Positions 1-8,422 are shown, counted from the first letter of the stretch. The stretch: DNA of 22,090 nt from JBBTXL01 sp038062295 (GCA_038062295.1 JBBTXL010000063.1:1-22090); one strand, 5' to 3'. The notes: generated by a model not told the origin, from the letters alone. Numbers and translations: made by a program.

Positions 1-1
1 T

Positions 2-907
2 GCCGACCCGAACCTCGTGGACAATATTATTAAACGACCCGGGAGCGGGCAACCAACCTTGGTGAACGACCAGATACGCAGCGGGCTTATCGGTTCGGCG
101 ATCTATAAGATCCGGGCGATCGCGCGTTTTGTCGGAGTAGATACGCAGAGTGTTGGGTTTGCGCGTGCATTGTCTCAATACCAAACCTTTGCGGAGGGTG
201 CCGACCTGGATCAACGGTTGAAAGACGCGGTGACCGATGTGTACCTTTTGTACCGCGGCGTATCCGACCAAACCGACGAAACGCTCACTGCCGTTCAGAA
301 AGCGCGCACCAGCCCGTTCTGTTCTTCCGACACCACCGGCCAAACATATTGCATGCTTCGTATGGGGAATGACACCATTCAAATTTACAAGGACGCGCGT
401 ATGCGGCTGGCAGAGATGGAAAAAGACTTAAGTCTCATGGTCGACGACTTTGGCGCCATCAAGGAAGAGTTTACGGAAACACTATCCGGCGCGGAGACGC
501 AAAAACAAAGCTTTGACGACCTCCTTGCCACATTCACCGCCATGCAAGAAGCGTACGACAACGCGAATGACTGCGTCGGGTTCCGTACCGACGTCCCTGG
601 CTGGAACCCGACGAACGCCGCGGTGCAGGCGCTGGGCTTAACCGCCGCAACACTTGCTTTGGGACTGTCATCCACCGCGCTCCTTGCCGGTGGTATTGTA
701 ACTGGCGTGGCCATACTTATTGGTATCCCCGTGTTTGCCGCGATCTTCGGGTGGCTAAGCGCCAAGAAAAAGAAAAAGATCAAGAAAAAGAAACAAGCAT
801 TCGTGAATAACTGCAGGGATGGCGTGCGCGACTACAACAAAAACCTGGGTCGGCTTGCCGACAATTTCCTGTGTGGCAGGACGAACCCGATGTATCAGGA
901 CCAGTAA
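2..907 (+). CDS. Membrane-anchored hypothetical protein of the secretion locus (5' partial)
   Basis: The reading frame is open from the first full codon of the window, so the true start lies upstream; the GTG at 17 is only an internal candidate. The visible part is about 300 residues. The first two thirds are soluble and rich in charged helices, with Cys residues near a TSPFCSS and TYCML stretch and later NDCVGF. Then comes one long hydrophobic region, about residues 205-245 counted from the GTG, followed at once by a run of lysines (AKKKKKIKKKKQ) that would hold the C-terminus in the cytoplasm by the positive-inside rule. The stop lies 4 nt before the VirB6-like gene, so the two are probably co-transcribed. 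I do not recognise the family. Its position suggests an accessory part of the type IV secretion-like apparatus with a large extracytoplasmic N-terminal domain; that is inference from context. Confidence 0.7.
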   Translation, partial: ADPNLVDNIIKRPGSGQPTLVNDQIRSGLIGSAIYKIRAIARFVGVDTQSVGFARALSQYQTFAEGADLDQRLKDAVTDVYLLYRGVSDQTDETLTAVQKARTSPFCSSDTTGQTYCMLRMGNDTIQIYKDARMRLAEMEKDLSLMVDDFGAIKEEFTETLSGAETQKQSFDDLLATFTAMQEAYDNANDCVGFRTDVPGWNPTNAAVQALGLTAATLALGLSSTALLAGGIVTGVAILIGIPVFAAIFGWLSAKKKKKIKKKKQAFVNNCRDGVRDYNKNLGRLADNFLCGRTNPMYQDQ

Positions 908-911
908 CTTC

Positions 912-2990
912 ATGAAACGGTTTTTCACGACAACTCTGTTTGCAGTAAAGTTCCTGCCGATCCTGGTGTTGGTTGCGGTTGGTGTTTTCCTGTTTTCCGC
1001 CGGCGGAGCGCAGGCGGGAATATTTGACTGCATTTCTGATGTTGGCGACTGCGTCGGCGGAGTTGTAGGAAATATTCTCTACGCCGCCGTTCTGGTACCA
1101 CTCGGTTGGGTGTTGAGTGCCGTCGGAACGCTTGCGGACCACTTTTTGCAGCCGTTCGTTCTTACCTCTTCAACACTCGTTACCACCGGCTGGACCATCG
1201 CGCGCGATTTCGCCAACTCGCTTTTTATTCTCATCCTCTTGGGCATCGCGCTTAACTTCATTCTTGGCTTTGAGTCGTTCGGGCTTAAACGCGCGCTGCC
1301 GAAACTTTTGCTTATCGCCCTACTTATCAATTTCAGTTTGCCGATCGCCGGCGTTTTCTTGGACTTCGCCAATATTACCGCGAATTCTTTTTTGAGTGGT
1401 TTAACTCCCGGCTGCGGCGTCACCAGCACCATTGAACGGCTCACACAAAACACAACCTGTTCGTTCACAGCAGTCATTGCCAACAACCTCAAACTCACAA
1501 AGCTCTTTGAGGGGCAGCAAATACAAAAAGGCGGCGACGTGCTGTTGGACGTTATTTTCGCCATTTTTTTCATGCTCGGGACCGTATTCGTTCTCGCCGT
1601 ACTTGCGGCAATGTTCGCGATTCGGATAGGGTACTTGTCGTTTCTGCTCGTTGTGCTCCCCGTCGTATTGGTATTGTACGCCTTCCCGCCAACCAGCGGC
1701 CACTTTAAAGACTGGATGAGTAAGTTCATTAAATGGACGATGTTCGCCCCCATTGCGCTATTCTTTCTTTACATCGCGATGGTCGCTTTCCAAGGAAGTT
1801 TTCAGGGGGACGTTACCACCGCGCTCGCAGGCGAGACGAATGAGAAAAGCTTCTTCCAGCAGGCGCTGACCTATATCATTATTTGGATGATCATGCTCGG
1901 GGGGTTGGTCGCTGCGCAGTCCATGGGAGGAAAAGCAACCGCGGCGGTGATGAGCGCAGCCACCACAGGACGCAAATGGGCGCAGAAGAAGGCAGGACGC
2001 GGAGCATCCGCTGTCGGCGCGGCAACAGCACGAAGGTTCAAGGCGGAAGAAAATCTCAACAAAGTTGCAGAGGGGCTGCAAAAAGCGCTCCCCGGCTGGG
2101 CAGGAGGCGGACTGATGGCGGGGGCATTGCGCGGCGTCGCCTCAAAGACCGGGCAAGCGGTGAAAAAGCGTGAAGGGCTTACCGAAACGGAGCGCAAGGA
2201 CTACGAAAGAATGGTGGAAATTTCTCCGGATGAGGCCCGCACGGAAATGGACCGGTTGGCAACAAGCACACTGCCGGGCAGCGGCGCAAAAGCGGCCGAG
2301 CTCGGGGAGCTCCTTGCGAAAAAAGGTAAGTTGAAAGTCATCAATAAAGAGACCGGCGAAATCGATTCGGCAGCGACGGAAACGCTCGTTAAGCAAGCAT
2401 ACGCGGCAGCAAAAACGCATGGGAAAATGGATGCCATAAAAACAATCCGTAAATCAAACCCGATCATATACCAAGATATCGTTCAGGAAGAATGGGAAAA
2501 ACTTGAATCAGAACATAAGCTTTCCGGTGCAACGTATGACCTCAAAACCAAGCGGTTAGTACAGGGGAAACGAAAAGACACGGGTGAGTCTTTTGAAGAT
2601 GCCAAAAACAAAGCGTTTGACGAAATGACTACCGCTGACTTTGAGAACCTCAAGGGGTCGTGGAATGCGACAGCCGTTGATGTTTTTGTGAAAAGCGGGT
2701 CCATGACATCCGGAACGCTGCGGTCGGCAAACAACACTGCCGACCACGAGTTCCTCACGTATGTAACCCGATCACTTGCAGGACTCTCTCTTGAGGAAAC
2801 TGAAGAATTGCAGCGGAAAGCTCCCGGACTCGTTAGCTTCCTAAAAGGGGGGAATGCGAGCAATAACGGAGTTGACGTGCCACAGAGTTTCTTAGATAAA
2901 GTGAACGAAGTAAAAGAAGACAAAGAACAGAGGTTTGGGAAAGAAGATGAAGAACGGTCAAAAGAAGACGCTAAGAGAGCGGGTGTGTAA
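912..2990 (+). CDS. VirB6/TrbL-like polytopic membrane protein of a type IV secretion system
   Basis: Probable inner-membrane channel component. The ATG at 912 was chosen because it starts a clear signal-type N-terminus (MKRFFTTTLFAVKFLPILVL, ending near GGAQA); the frame is open further upstream, but that stretch lies inside the previous gene. The product is 692 aa. Hydrophobic segments fall at roughly 53-76, 102-120, 130-152, 212-238, 241-258, 275-294 and 319-336. An Ala/Gly-rich stretch (about 337-440) and a long charged soluble C-terminal half follow. This plan of an N-terminal multi-spanning domain and a long hydrophilic tail is typical of VirB6/TrbL proteins. The nearby PrgI, VirB4 and VirB2-like genes support the call. 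Four cysteines (residues 40, 47, 168 and 183) lie in predicted extracytoplasmic parts. The Lys/Glu-rich tail may be cytoplasmic. Family assignment rests on topology and context, not on a diagnostic motif. Confidence 0.7.
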   Translation: MKRFFTTTLFAVKFLPILVLVAVGVFLFSAGGAQAGIFDCISDVGDCVGGVVGNILYAAVLVPLGWVLSAVGTLADHFLQPFVLTSSTLVTTGWTIARDFANSLFILILLGIALNFILGFESFGLKRALPKLLLIALLINFSLPIAGVFLDFANITANSFLSGLTPGCGVTSTIERLTQNTTCSFTAVIANNLKLTKLFEGQQIQKGGDVLLDVIFAIFFMLGTVFVLAVLAAMFAIRIGYLSFLLVVLPVVLVLYAFPPTSGHFKDWMSKFIKWTMFAPIALFFLYIAMVAFQGSFQGDVTTALAGETNEKSFFQQALTYIIIWMIMLGGLVAAQSMGGKATAAVMSAATTGRKWAQKKAGRGASAVGAATARRFKAEENLNKVAEGLQKALPGWAGGGLMAGALRGVASKTGQAVKKREGLTETERKDYERMVEISPDEARTEMDRLATSTLPGSGAKAAELGELLAKKGKLKVINKETGEIDSAATETLVKQAYAAAKTHGKMDAIKTIRKSNPIIYQDIVQEEWEKLESEHKLSGATYDLKTKRLVQGKRKDTGESFEDAKNKAFDEMTTADFENLKGSWNATAVDVFVKSGSMTSGTLRSANNTADHEFLTYVTRSLAGLSLEETEELQRKAPGLVSFLKGGNASNNGVDVPQSFLDKVNEVKEDKEQRFGKEDEERSKEDAKRAGV

Positions 2991-3001
2991 AGAACAAAAC
3001 T

Positions 3002-3919
3002 ATGCAAGATATATCGCAAGAACAAGCTGATAAAAGGTTTCAGGCGCTACCAGATGCGCTGAAAGATGCAATATTTTCCGAAAAGACCTCGGATGCAATC
3101 TTGAAAAGCTGCGCACTCCGTGACATCCCGCCAACAAAGACATATGTAACCGGCAGGCTCACCGGCCGGGTGCTGCTTGGTTACCTTCGGCCCGAACTGT
3201 TTGCGCAGGAAGTTCAGAAAGAAACGGGAGTGGATATGGAAAAGGCGCGGCTGGTGGCGCACGATATTGACACGGAGGTATTTGCGAATGTCCGTCTGGA
3301 ACTGAAAAAACTGTACCCGCCGACCATTCAAACACCGACGATGCAGTCGCCCGGGTTTGCTCCTTCCCCCGCCCCTCTACCAGCAAAACCCAGGTACGTC
3401 ATCCCCATCCCGGAGAAATTTCTGAAAAAAGAGTGGGGAGCGGTTGCACTGCCGGCGACACCTCCGGCCATGCCGCAACCAGCGCCGATACAACCGCCAC
3501 CGCAACATACACCGCAACCAACCGTAATAACCTCCTCCGAAAGTTCGGGGGGGCAAGCCATACCACAACAGCCGGTACCCGCGCAACCGCTGATCAAACA
3601 ACCGGCCGCCCCCCCTCTAAAAGCTAACGAAGCTGACGCAGCGAAAGAAGCTCCGCTGTTCAAGCCCGTTGTCCCGCTCCCCACCTTTATCCAATCAAAG
3701 TTCAAACGGGAATTGGGAATTGGGGATCAGCGTTCGGAAACACAGAAAGCGGAACAACAAAAACCACCGCAGGTAAAACCCGATGAACCGTCGCTCGCAC
3801 GCTTTGTGCAAAAGTTCGTCCCCGCGCACGAGGAGGTAAAAAAGGAAAGTCTGTACCGAGAAAAAGTTGATCCTTCGCCGGAAAAAAAGGATGCAAATGT
3901 TGATTTGTCAAAATTTTGA
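3002..3919 (+). CDS. Proline-rich hypothetical protein in the secretion operon
   Basis: A 305-aa protein that starts 11 nt after the VirB6-like gene. Residues 1-100 are a compact, charged, probably helical domain (MQDISQEQADKRFQALPDAL...). Residues about 103-215 are a low-complexity Pro/Ala/Gln linker with repeated PxP and QPxP units. The last 90 residues are Lys/Glu-rich and contain a LARFVQKFVP-like amphipathic stretch. There is no signal peptide or membrane segment, so it is probably cytoplasmic or peripheral. Long Pro/Gln linkers often act as flexible spacers between a docking domain and a partner; here the partner could be the VirB6-like tail or the VirB4 ATPase, which is inference. I do not recognise the family. 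The stop is followed by an 84-nt gap carrying a dispersed-type repeat. Confidence 0.7.
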   Translation: MQDISQEQADKRFQALPDALKDAIFSEKTSDAILKSCALRDIPPTKTYVTGRLTGRVLLGYLRPELFAQEVQKETGVDMEKARLVAHDIDTEVFANVRLELKKLYPPTIQTPTMQSPGFAPSPAPLPAKPRYVIPIPEKFLKKEWGAVALPATPPAMPQPAPIQPPPQHTPQPTVITSSESSGGQAIPQQPVPAQPLIKQPAAPPLKANEADAAKEAPLFKPVVPLPTFIQSKFKRELGIGDQRSETQKAEQQKPPQVKPDEPSLARFVQKFVPAHEEVKKESLYREKVDPSPEKKDANVDLSKF

Positions 3920-3924
3920 GGCGA

Positions 3925-3943
3925 CCCTTCGACAAGCTCAGGG
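3925..3943 (+). repeat. Short dispersed-type repeat CCCTTCGACAAGCTCAGGG
   Basis: The 19-mer has complementary ends (CCCT/AGGG) and sits just after a stop codon in the gap between the proline-rich gene and prgI. From memory, the same core TTCGACAAGCTCAGG recurs as a short intergenic repeat in many unrelated bacterial genomes; I could not search for it. This is the only copy I found in the window. A second weak inverted repeat follows in the same gap (arms ATGTAT at 3951-3956 and ATACAT at 3993-3998, around a GC-rich centre) and could fold in RNA. Confidence 0.55.
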
Positions 3944-4003
3944 TGCTTACATGTATGATAAAATTAACTTCGCCTGCGGCTCGTAAACTTTAATACATTT
4001 GGC

Positions 4004-4450
4004 ATGAAACAATTCCAAGTCCCCCAATTCATTGACGTGGAAGACAAAATTTTGGGGCCCATCACCATGCGGCAGTTTTTCATCATGCTCATCCCGTTCG
4101 GCACGGGAATTTTGCTCTACTTCATTCTCACGCTATGGCTGGCTATTATTTTCACGATACCGGTCATCGCCGTTGCCGCGTTGTTCGCGTTTTATAAACC
4201 GTACGGGATGCGGTTTTCGCGTTTTTTTGCCGCGTTTTTGAGCTACGCCATGAAGCCGCGGATGTATATCTGGCACCGGGACGAAAATGTGATCACAGCA
4301 TTCTCGGCGGGGAAAAATGCCGTGGAGAGTGACGCGACACACCCGCGTGAACCGCACATGGCCGCACCGGGACACGTGAGCGGCCTGCGCGATAAACGCA
4401 GCAGCATTGAGGTCGGCAGCGCGTACCGCGGCACCGACACTGAAAAATAG
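4004..4450 (+). CDS. prgI: PrgI family membrane protein
   Basis: A small inner-membrane component of type IV secretion systems, usually encoded directly before VirB4, where it is thought to help anchor the ATPase or complete the inner-membrane complex. The 148-aa product starts with the typical PrgI opening: MKQFQVPQFIDVEDKILGPI followed by TMRQFF, with two hydrophobic segments at about 22-43 and 46-64. A short conserved-looking FYKPYGMRFSRFF region and an amphipathic stretch ending in MYIWHRDE come next. The C-terminal 50 residues are hydrophilic. The stop is 2 nt before the VirB4 N-terminal ORF. This is the first gene after the 84-nt gap, so the second half of the cluster may have its own promoter there, but I see no convincing -35/-10 pair. 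The family call is confident from the N-terminal motif, topology and neighbour order. Confidence 0.85.
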   Translation: MKQFQVPQFIDVEDKILGPITMRQFFIMLIPFGTGILLYFILTLWLAIIFTIPVIAVAALFAFYKPYGMRFSRFFAAFLSYAMKPRMYIWHRDENVITAFSAGKNAVESDATHPREPHMAAPGHVSGLRDKRSSIEVGSAYRGTDTEK

Positions 4451-4452
4451 CC

Positions 4453-5106
4453 ATGGCACAAAAAATGGAAGCCCAATCAACCCAGCAGCTCGTCGACGTG
4501 GACTCCATCCGCGAAGGCGTGGTCATTCTCAAGAGCGGCGAGCTCCGCGCAATTTTAATGTGCTCATCCGTCAACCTTGCGCTCAAGTCCCAAGACGAGC
4601 AGGACGCACTGGTCTACCAATACCAGAACTTCTTGAACGGCCTGGACTTCCCGGTGCAGTTCGTTATCCACTCGCGCAAGCTTGATATTTCGGGATACTT
4701 GAACGACCTGCGGGAAACCCTGAAAAAACAAGAGAATGAGTTGTTGCGCATCCAGACCGAAGAGTATATTGACTTCATCCGGAGCTTCGTCGCCATGCAA
4801 AACATCATGTCAAAGAATTTTTATGCCGTCGTTTCATACCACACCGGTGAAAGCGCGCGCCGATCGTTCGCGGAACGGATGTTCGGAGGAAAATCCGCCG
4901 TGTCGTTCGGAAAAATGGCGGATGAGGAGTTTCAGAAGTACAAAAACCAGCTATGGCAACGCATGGAAAATGTAGTGTCGGGTATGCGCTCGTTCGGCGT
5001 TCGTTCCATACCGCTGTCGGATACCGAGCTGGTGGAGCTTTTCTTTGACCTGTATAACCCGGGGGAATCGGGGAAACAGCTTGTTGCGGCAGAGCCCGTC
5101 GGCTAG
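4453..5106 (+). CDS. VirB4/TraC-like N-terminal domain protein (separate ORF)
   Basis: A 217-aa soluble protein that begins 2 nt after prgI. It opens with QLVDVDSIREGVVILKSGEL and continues RAILMCSSVNLALKSQDEQD, which resembles the N-terminal beta-rich domain of VirB4/TraC ATPases. Next come an FVIHSRKLDI strand and a long charged helix (about 80-115) with NIMSKNFYAVVSYH after it. There is no Walker motif. It ends at a TAG lying in the same reading frame as the ATPase ORF, which starts 6 nt later. The two together give 810 residues, close to an ordinary VirB4, so this is best seen as the detached N-terminal part. Separate TraC-like genes beside VirB4 are, from memory, common in Patescibacteria, so the split may be normal there rather than a mutation. 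Confidence 0.75.
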   Translation: MAQKMEAQSTQQLVDVDSIREGVVILKSGELRAILMCSSVNLALKSQDEQDALVYQYQNFLNGLDFPVQFVIHSRKLDISGYLNDLRETLKKQENELLRIQTEEYIDFIRSFVAMQNIMSKNFYAVVSYHTGESARRSFAERMFGGKSAVSFGKMADEEFQKYKNQLWQRMENVVSGMRSFGVRSIPLSDTELVELFFDLYNPGESGKQLVAAEPVG

Positions 5107-5112
5107 AATCAT

Positions 5113-6894
5113 ATGGCATTATTTCAAAGACAATCGACCACAGACATTGATATCCCGCAAACGACGCAGGCGGCAAATTTTAAAGACATTGTTGCGCCGT
5201 CCGCGATGCGTATCGACAGCCGGTATCTCCAGCTGGGCGACCGGTTCCTGCGCACACTGTTTTTATACTCGTATCCGCGGTACTTGAACACCAACTGGTT
5301 TGCGCCCGTGGTCAACCTGGACCGGTTTTTTGACATTGCAATCCACTTCCACCCCGTGGACACCGGCACCATCATGCGCAAGCTCAACAAAAAGGTCACC
5401 GCGGTGGAAGCACAGCTTGCCGAACGGGAAGACAAAGGACTTATCCGCGACCCCATCCTCGAAACCGCGCTCAAAGACCTGGAGAGCCTGCGGGACTCGC
5501 TCCAGCAGGCGACGCAAAAGCTGTTTCGCGTCGGCGCCTACATCACCCTGATAGAATCGAGCGTGGAACAGCTGGACAAAGCGGAAAACGAAGTGAAAGG
5601 GATCCTGGACGCGCGCATGGTGCTCACCAAAACCACGAACTTCCAGCATGAAATCGGCTTTATGTCCACGCTGCCGCTGGGGCAGGACCGGCTGGATATC
5701 CACGCGAACTTAAACACCGGCCCTGCGTCCACCATGTTCCCGTTCGTGTCTGCCGACCTCACGTCCAACAAAGGAATTTTGTACGGCATCAACCGGCACA
5801 ATAATTCGCTCATCCTGTTCGACCGTTTTTCACTGGAAAACGCGAACATGGTGATCTTCGCCAAGGCCGGTTCGGGAAAAAGCTACACCGCGAAGCTGGA
5901 AGTGCTCCGCTCCATGATGACCGGCACCGATGTCATTATTATTGACCCCGAAAACGAGTATCAGTACCTTGCCGAAACGGTGGGCGGGGCGTATTTCCGC
6001 ATCTCGCTCAACTCGCCGCACCACATCAACCCGTTCGACCTACCGGCGCCTTTGAAGGACGAGTCACCCTCGGACGTGCTACGCTCCAACATCATCAACA
6101 TGGTCGGCCTTGTGCGACTTATGCTTGGGGGGCTCACGCCCGAAGAAGATGCGGTTGTCGACCGCGCCATTGCGGAAACCTACGCGTCGCGCGACATTAC
6201 GCCGGAGGTTGACTTCACCAAGGCCGTGCCGCCCACCCTTTCGGACTTCCACGCCATTTTGGCGAGCATCGAGGGCGGCGCGGGGCTTGCCGTGCGGCTT
6301 GAAAAATATATCTCGGGGCCGTACGCGGGTTTTTTGAACAACCAGACCAACATCAACATGAAAAACCAGCTGGTCGTATTTTCCATCCGCGACATGGAAA
6401 CCGAGCTGCGCCCCATCGCCACCTACCTTATCATCCGCTACATCTGGAACCTTATCCGCTCGGAACTGAAAAAAAGGATTCTCCTCGTGGATGAAGCGTG
6501 GATCATGATGCAGCATGAGGACGCCGCGTCGTTTCTCTACGGCATCGCAAAGCGCTGCCGGAAGTATTATCTCGGGCTCACCACCATCACGCAGGACGTG
6601 GCGGACTTCATGCAGTCAAAATACGGCAAGCCCATCATCACCAACTCTTCCATCCAGCTTTTGCTGAAGCAGTCGCCCGCGACCATTGAAGTGGTGAAAG
6701 AAACGTTCAACCTGTCGGATGAGGAAAAGTACCTGCTCTTGGAATGCGACGTGGGGGAGGGGATCTTTTTTGCGGGGCTCAAGCACGCCGCCATCAAGGT
6801 CATCGCGTCCTACACGGAAGACCAGATCATCACGTCCAACCCCGAACAGCTTTTGCAAATAGAAAAAGCGAAGAAAGAAATGGAAAGTGCGTAG
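5113..6894 (+). CDS. virB4: VirB4-type secretion ATPase
   Basis: The energising ATPase of a type IV secretion or conjugation machine, acting at the cytoplasmic face of the inner membrane. In the 593-aa product, residues 1-240 continue the VirB4 N-terminal region with a long coiled-coil-like stretch (about 85-165). The ATPase core follows: Walker A AKAGSGKSYTAK with the P-loop lysine at K256, DVIIIDPENEY about 30 residues later, Walker B RILLVDEAW with D460/E461, and a conserved TITQDVADF motif after that. IDPENEYQYLAE is characteristic of the VirB4/TraC branch of the HerA/FtsK superfamily. The ORF is in frame with the preceding one, separated only by TAG AAT CAT. There is no clear Shine-Dalgarno, so translation may depend on the upstream ORF. 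No VirD4 coupling protein or relaxase is visible in the window. Confidence 0.92.
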   Translation: MALFQRQSTTDIDIPQTTQAANFKDIVAPSAMRIDSRYLQLGDRFLRTLFLYSYPRYLNTNWFAPVVNLDRFFDIAIHFHPVDTGTIMRKLNKKVTAVEAQLAEREDKGLIRDPILETALKDLESLRDSLQQATQKLFRVGAYITLIESSVEQLDKAENEVKGILDARMVLTKTTNFQHEIGFMSTLPLGQDRLDIHANLNTGPASTMFPFVSADLTSNKGILYGINRHNNSLILFDRFSLENANMVIFAKAGSGKSYTAKLEVLRSMMTGTDVIIIDPENEYQYLAETVGGAYFRISLNSPHHINPFDLPAPLKDESPSDVLRSNIINMVGLVRLMLGGLTPEEDAVVDRAIAETYASRDITPEVDFTKAVPPTLSDFHAILASIEGGAGLAVRLEKYISGPYAGFLNNQTNINMKNQLVVFSIRDMETELRPIATYLIIRYIWNLIRSELKKRILLVDEAWIMMQHEDAASFLYGIAKRCRKYYLGLTTITQDVADFMQSKYGKPIITNSSIQLLLKQSPATIEVVKETFNLSDEEKYLLLECDVGEGIFFAGLKHAAIKVIASYTEDQIITSNPEQLLQIEKAKKEMESA

Positions 6895-6933
6895 CTTCGT
6901 TTGCTTTTAGCTTTCGGCTTTTAGAGATATACT

Positions 6934-7419
6934 ATGGATGAGGAGAAACAAAACGATGAGTCAGCCCATGCGTTAGCGCTGCAACAGGTGCGCCGCCAAG
7001 AAGAAGCGCGGGCGGCACAGCAAGAAGTTGCTTCGTCGTTTAACCCTGCAAAGATCGCGGAACTGGAAGCGCTCGTTGCAAACAAAGACAAGGTTGTGCA
7101 GTTCGTTATGATGGGAATGCTTACCGGCGGCAACGACGTGCTGGATTTTTTCGGCATCGGCGCCATTCCGCTTGTTGGCGATGTTGTTGACCTTGGCACG
7201 GGAGCGGGGGTATCGGCACTCTCACTCTCGTTTGCGGGACACCCTCGCTGGAAAGCGCAGGCGATCATCTGGGGAGCGACATTTTTTGAGCTGATTCCGC
7301 TGGGGGTGAACGACCTTGTACCCACAGGAACAGTGGGGGTTATCGTGATGTATACCATTATCATCGGTGCAGGCAGAAAAGCGGAAGAAAAACTGGCGGA
7401 GATGGGGCACACAACATGA
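6934..7419 (+). CDS. Small hypothetical membrane protein of the secretion locus
   Basis: A 161-aa protein that starts 39 nt after virB4. Residues 1-50 are strongly charged and rich in Gln/Glu/Ala/Arg and probably form a helix or coiled coil. Three hydrophobic stretches follow, at about 69-100, 110-125 and 130-148, with a notable repeat of the type IPLVGDVVDLG and IPLGVNDLVPTG. This pattern resembles small DUF4112-type membrane proteins, but I cannot assign it firmly. The C-terminus is short and charged. The start ATG has no Shine-Dalgarno-like sequence. The 39-nt gap before it contains the 8-mer GCTTTTAG twice (6903-6910 and 6917-6924). Placement between virB4 and the secreted and pilin genes suggests an inner-membrane accessory subunit, by context only. 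Confidence 0.65.
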   Translation: MDEEKQNDESAHALALQQVRRQEEARAAQQEVASSFNPAKIAELEALVANKDKVVQFVMMGMLTGGNDVLDFFGIGAIPLVGDVVDLGTGAGVSALSLSFAGHPRWKAQAIIWGATFFELIPLGVNDLVPTGTVGVIVMYTIIIGAGRKAEEKLAEMGHTT

Positions 7420-7429
7420 AACTTGAAAC

Positions 7430-8422
7430 ATGAAACGGAACATACAAAACATTTTTGGTTTTTGGATTTGGGGCTTGGTTGGGATTTTGGTTTTTGGATT
7501 TGGGGCTTTCGGCGTTGCGCATGCACAAACAGAACAACCCCCGATCGGCCTGGACGAGTTTTCCGCGCCGTCCGTTGAAATTTTAGTGTCATTTTCCGGC
7601 ACCATAGGGTCCACGGCGGCGCTGACCGCGCACACGACGAATATTGATGACAATACGGTCGTATTTCTGTGGTATGTGGACGACAAACCGGCGCCGCTCG
7701 CGTCGGGAAAAGCAAAAACAACATTTTCGTTTCAGGCAACAAAATCGTTTCACCTGGTGAAACTTGAAGTTTCCCAGGACGGGGCGGTCATTACCCAGAA
7801 CTCGGTGTCGGTCAGCTCATTTAACGTAGCGGTACTGTGGAGCGCGGATACGTTCGTCCCCGCCGAGTATGAGGGGAAGGCACTGCCGGTTGTCGGCAGC
7901 AGAGTTACCGTTACAGCCATTCCGTCCGTCCGGGATGAAAACCCCGAAGACCTGCTATACACCTGGTATCTGGATGCCGAATCGCAGGTGCGCGGCGTGG
8001 TGGGGGAACAAGACTTTTCGTTCACTGCCCCCCGCGGCGCTACATTCGTCTCCATTATCGTTGAGGTGACCAACGCTGCCCGCTCCGTTTCCGTGGAACG
8101 CGGCATCACTATTCCTATCGCACGTCCGCAGGTGGTGCTGTACCAAAACTCCACAACAGACCCTGCCTTTGTTTCGGCCGGCGGTACGGTCGCGGTGCGC
8201 GCGCTGCCATACTACTTCCGCGTCGCAAGTGCACATGAGCTCGCGTATGCCTGGGAGTTTGCCGACAAAACGGCGCAGGGCGTTCCGCCCGACCCCGACA
8301 CCCTGACGCTTGCAGTCCCTGCCAACTCCGCAAGCGGCATGCGTATGCTGAATGTTTCCGTGAAAAACCAACGGCTCCTGGGTGAGAATGGGCACGCGGA
8401 ACTTGAGGTGTACATACTATGA
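7430..8422 (+). CDS. Secreted protein with three Ig/PKD-like domains
   Basis: A 330-aa exported protein. The first 33 residues form a very hydrophobic signal peptide, rich in Phe/Trp/Gly and ending AHA before QTEQPP. Three beta-sandwich-like repeats follow, each marked by a hydrophobic-Trp-Tyr strand motif: VVFLWYVDDKPA (about 78-90), LLYTWYLDAES (about 173-185) and LAYAWEFADKTA (about 270-282). This is the usual core-strand pattern of PKD or bacterial Ig-like domains. No cysteine or C-terminal anchor is visible. The stop overlaps the next start as ATGA, so this gene and the pilin-like gene are translationally coupled. Its likely role is a periplasmic or surface subunit of the secretion apparatus, or an adhesin; which one cannot be told from sequence. 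The signal peptide region is built from a DNA repeat, described separately. Confidence 0.75.
   Translation: MKRNIQNIFGFWIWGLVGILVFGFGAFGVAHAQTEQPPIGLDEFSAPSVEILVSFSGTIGSTAALTAHTTNIDDNTVVFLWYVDDKPAPLASGKAKTTFSFQATKSFHLVKLEVSQDGAVITQNSVSVSSFNVAVLWSADTFVPAEYEGKALPVVGSRVTVTAIPSVRDENPEDLLYTWYLDAESQVRGVVGEQDFSFTAPRGATFVSIIVEVTNAARSVSVERGITIPIARPQVVLYQNSTTDPAFVSAGGTVAVRALPYYFRVASAHELAYAWEFADKTAQGVPPDPDTLTLAVPANSASGMRMLNVSVKNQRLLGENGHAELEVYIL
7453..7508 (+). repeat. G/T-rich 24-nt direct repeat inside a signal-peptide coding region
   Basis: The same 24 bases occur at 7453-7476 and 7485-7508, starting TTTTGG and ending GGGGCTT. The two copies begin 32 nt apart. Because 32 is not a multiple of three, they are read in different frames, yet both give hydrophobic residues (one copy around FWIWGL, the other around VFGFGAF). 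Together they make most of the hydrophobic core of the signal peptide. Confidence 0.9.

Noticed and set aside
819..911. Upstream in-frame start for the VirB6-like protein
   Set aside because: It would lie inside the previous gene and put 31 residues before a clear signal peptide; the ATG at 912 fits both spacing and signal.
4453..6894. Stop-codon reassignment (TAG or TGA coding) to explain the split VirB4
   Set aside because: TAG ends rpmH, dnaA and other genes, and TGA ends many others at natural positions; no conserved protein here needs an in-frame stop to be read through.
6928..6933. TATACT as a promoter for the gene at 6934
   Set aside because: The hexamer touches the ATG, leaving no room for a transcription start in front of the codon.
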